In this document: piece after piece, positions 62,100 through 64,000 of the stretch
How the letters are laid out: each line of letters opens with the position of its first letter
Position numbering within the stretch: the first letter of the stretch is position 1
Source: Lysinimonas soli
GTDB taxonomy: Bacteria > Actinomycetota > Actinomycetes > Actinomycetales > Microbacteriaceae
Length of the DNA: 64,000 nt
Reading direction: 5' to 3'
Assembly (NCBI RefSeq): GCF_042655435.1
Contig: NZ_JBHSMG010000001.1
Location: 186,001-250,000 of the forward strand
The notes under the pieces: model-generated
Told to the model about the DNA's origin: nothing
The model's database searches: none
The model's input: the letters and a program-made list of their open reading frames with translations, nothing else
Made by a program: the position numbers and the translations under genes

Positions 62100-62957
62100 T
62101 CACGCCGAGACCCCGACCATCTTGCTCGCGGCCGACCACAGCGCGGCGCCGTTGGCGTTGTCCAGTCCGGCCTTTCCTGGCTTGCGCACCTTCGGATAGC
62201 CCTTGATGCCGCCCAGGCCGTCCGGACCGACGTACGCGTTGCGTGCCACGTTCTGCGTGGCGGCGAACAGGGTGGGGAGGGCGCCGTGCTCGGGATCGTT
62301 CATCAGGAACGAGAACCGATTGATGGCGTTGGACGACGAATGCGCGGCCAAGGGCGTGGTGGCGATGCCGGGATGAGCGAGAACCGAGCGAACCGCAGAC
62401 CCGGCGGCGTCGAGCCGGTGCTGCAACTCCAGCGAGAAGAGCACGAGCTGCAGCTTGGAGTCGTTGTAGGCGTCCATGGACTTGTACGGGCGCACCTCCC
62501 AGTTGAGGTCCTCGATGTTCAGGTGCCCCATCCGGTGCAGTTGGCTGGTGACCCAGACGACCCGGTCCGTGATGTTCGGCAGCAACAGATTGGTCAGCAA
62601 GAACGGTCCGAGCGAGTTCGTCGCAGTCTGCACATCGAGACCATCACGGGTGCGGGTCAGCGGGATGTCCATGACACCGGCGTTGTTCACGAGCACGTCC
62701 AGTGGTCCCGCCCAGTCGGCGGCGAACGCTCGCACGCCGGCCAGATCCGAGACATCGAGGTGGCGTACCTCGACATCACCCGCCATCCCTTGTCGAACCG
62801 CGGCACCCTTTGCGACGTCACGCACGGCCAACACCACATGAGCTCCCACACGAGCCAATTCGCGAGCGGCGATCAGGCCGATGCCGCTCGATGCTCCGGT
62901 CACCACCACCGTCTTGCCCGACATGTCCGGCAGATCCGCCGCGGTCCACTTGGCCAT
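62100..62957 (-). CDS. Short-chain dehydrogenase/reductase
   Basis: 285 residues of the SDR family. The cofactor loop is VVVTGASSGIGLIAARELA; VRHLDVSDLAGVRAF, LVNNAGVMDIPL and the catalytic YNDSK (Tyr, Lys) follow. It resembles the retinol-dehydrogenase-like SDRs often found in actinobacteria beside an XRE/MmyB-type regulator, as here. The substrate is unknown. It is divergent from the regulator gene across 196 bases. Confidence 0.88.
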   Translation of the reverse strand: MAKWTAADLPDMSGKTVVVTGASSGIGLIAARELARVGAHVVLAVRDVAKGAAVRQGMAGDVEVRHLDVSDLAGVRAFAADWAGPLDVLVNNAGVMDIPLTRTRDGLDVQTATNSLGPFLLTNLLLPNITDRVVWVTSQLHRMGHLNIEDLNWEVRPYKSMDAYNDSKLQLVLFSLELQHRLDAAGSAVRSVLAHPGIATTPLAAHSSSNAINRFSFLMNDPEHGALPTLFAATQNVARNAYVGPDGLGGIKGYPKVRKPGKAGLDNANGAALWSAASKMVGVSA

Positions 62958-63153
62958 CGTTCTCCCCCTCCTGATGCCGCCCGTGCGGCCACTTGTCCAG
63001 TCAGCCTCCGCAGCCCGCCGATGAACAGGGCACGTTCATCCACTGCACGACATGCACCGGCTCCCCACGCCGGCGCGGAACGGGAGCAACGGCTGCCGAT
63101 CGACTGCATGACAGGCCATGGATAGGGTCAGGCCGACACGCGATACTCGGGAC

Positions 63154-64000
63154 ATGGACCTCCAGGCGATGGCTGACTTCTTGCGAACGCGCCGCGAGGC
63201 GCTTCAGCCGGAGGATGTGGGCCTGAGCCGCGGACCGCGACGTCGTGCCAATGGACTGCGGCGCGAAGAACTCGCCGAACTGTCCGGAATGTCCGCCGAC
63301 TACTACGCACGCCTCGAGCGCAACGGCGGACCCCAGCCGTCGGAGCAGATGGTCGCCGCGATCTCGCGCGGGCTGAGGTTGTCGCTCGCCGAGCGGGACC
63401 ATCTCTTTCAGCTCGCCGGGCACAGCAGCCCGAAATCCATCCAACGCAGCGACCACATCAATGCGGGCCTGATGCGGGTGCTCGATCGACTGACCGACAC
63501 CCCCGCGCAGATCATGAACAACCTCGGCGAAACGCTGACGCAGACGCGGCTCGCCATCGCGCTCCTCGGCGACCAGACCCGCTACGAGGGGCCCCGCCGA
63601 GCCAACATCTATCGATGGTTCACCGAACCGGAGTCGCGATCGATCTACGCCGAGGCCGACCACGAGCACCTCGGACGGGTCTTCGTCGCGCAGCACCGCT
63701 ATGTCGTCACGAAATACGGCCCGGAATCACGGGCCGGGTCGATCACAGGGCTGCTGCTGGATGAGAGCAGTGAGTTCGCCAACTTATGGGCGGATCACGA
63801 GATCGGACTGGTGCACTCGGAGGAGAAGCACCTCGTGCACGCCGAGGTCGGCGACATGTACCTGCACTGCCAAACGCTTCTGGATCCCGAGCAGGAACAA
63901 TCCCTCCTCGTCTTCACCGCCACGCCCGGGTCGGCGAGCGCCGAACGGCTGCAACTCCTTGCCGTGATCGGCAGTCAACGGCTCACCGGCGCGCTCGGGT
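63154..64000 (+). CDS. XRE/MmyB-like transcriptional regulator (3' end cut by window)
   Basis: 282 codons are visible and no stop codon is reached. The N-terminal helix-turn-helix has MADFLRTRREALQPEDVGL, NGLRREELAELSGMSADYYA and RLERNGGPQPSEQMV. A ligand-binding domain like that of MmyB-type regulators follows (AQIMNNLGETLTQT, FRWF-like IYRWFTEPESR, HSEEKHLVHAEVG, HCQTLLDPEQEQ). The ATG at 63154 starts at the conserved N-terminus. It probably controls the divergent SDR gene. About 10 or fewer residues are likely missing, judging from typical family length. Confidence 0.85.
   Translation, partial: MDLQAMADFLRTRREALQPEDVGLSRGPRRRANGLRREELAELSGMSADYYARLERNGGPQPSEQMVAAISRGLRLSLAERDHLFQLAGHSSPKSIQRSDHINAGLMRVLDRLTDTPAQIMNNLGETLTQTRLAIALLGDQTRYEGPRRANIYRWFTEPESRSIYAEADHEHLGRVFVAQHRYVVTKYGPESRAGSITGLLLDESSEFANLWADHEIGLVHSEEKHLVHAEVGDMYLHCQTLLDPEQEQSLLVFTATPGSASAERLQLLAVIGSQRLTGALG

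Overview
The DNA is uniformly GC-rich, uses GTG starts often, packs genes into 4-base ATGA/GTGA overlaps, and carries a core block metG-tatD-rsmA-ispE-ABC-F next to pmt and rsmI. This points to an actinobacterium of the order Micrococcales, probably family Microbacteriaceae. The family is an inference from gene order and style; no rRNA gene is present.

Left part (about 1-24,450) is accessory. On the minus strand (160-8824) lies a surface-polysaccharide operon: a GT26-GT2 fusion, a DUF6492 protein, a membrane-anchored DUF4082/glycosidase-like protein, a GT2-GT4 fusion, a Wzy/O-antigen-ligase-like polymerase and a Wzz-like chain-length protein. Divergent from it (9092-21222, plus strand) is an unusual block: five full-length paralogous ATP-grasp ligases plus two decayed remnants of the same family, an EctB-type diaminobutyrate aminotransferase with no ectoine genes, a small acyl/peptidyl carrier protein, a luciferase-like flavin/F420 oxidoreductase, an acyl-CoA-dehydrogenase-like flavoprotein and a Wzx-type flippase. 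Converging on it (21244-24437, minus strand) are a tandem alpha/beta-hydrolase, an aminoacyl-tRNA-synthetase-like amino acid:[carrier protein] ligase and an AcpS-type phosphopantetheinyl transferase. Together these encode a complete route to make a modified aminoacyl group on a dedicated carrier protein, ligases to form amide bonds, and a flippase beside glycan polymerase genes. My reading is an aminoacyl/peptidyl-decorated surface glycan or glycan-linked peptide system. It is the most unusual content of the window.

Middle part (24,499-51,690) is mostly ordinary chromosome: hrpA; an electron-transfer operon (two related small membrane peptides, ApbE, a ferric-reductase-like membrane protein, a NuoF-like protein, a ferredoxin); an aldo/keto reductase, a metallo-hydrolase and a YyaL-like protein; a CoA-binding protein and MetY; an uncharacterised Pro-rich membrane protein; Pmt; then rsmI, metG, tatD, rsmA, ispE, a lipoprotein SGNH hydrolase, an ABC-F ATPase, an ArsR/SRPBCC pair, MarR and tRNA-Gln(TTG). 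Intergenic spaces hold a dispersed hairpin element (two copies), tandem repeats and a G-quadruplex-type repeat.

Right part (51,802-61,562) is a glycan-use locus. A LacI regulator sits divergent from a sugar ABC importer, a GH99/WbsX-like protein and a DUF5060/DUF4038 glycosidase, followed by a large secreted beta-helix protein. Three matching inverted repeats (upstream of lacI, of the importer, and of the beta-helix gene) define a plausible local regulon. The window ends with a DUF4260 protein, an SDR and a divergent XRE/MmyB-like regulator cut by the right edge.
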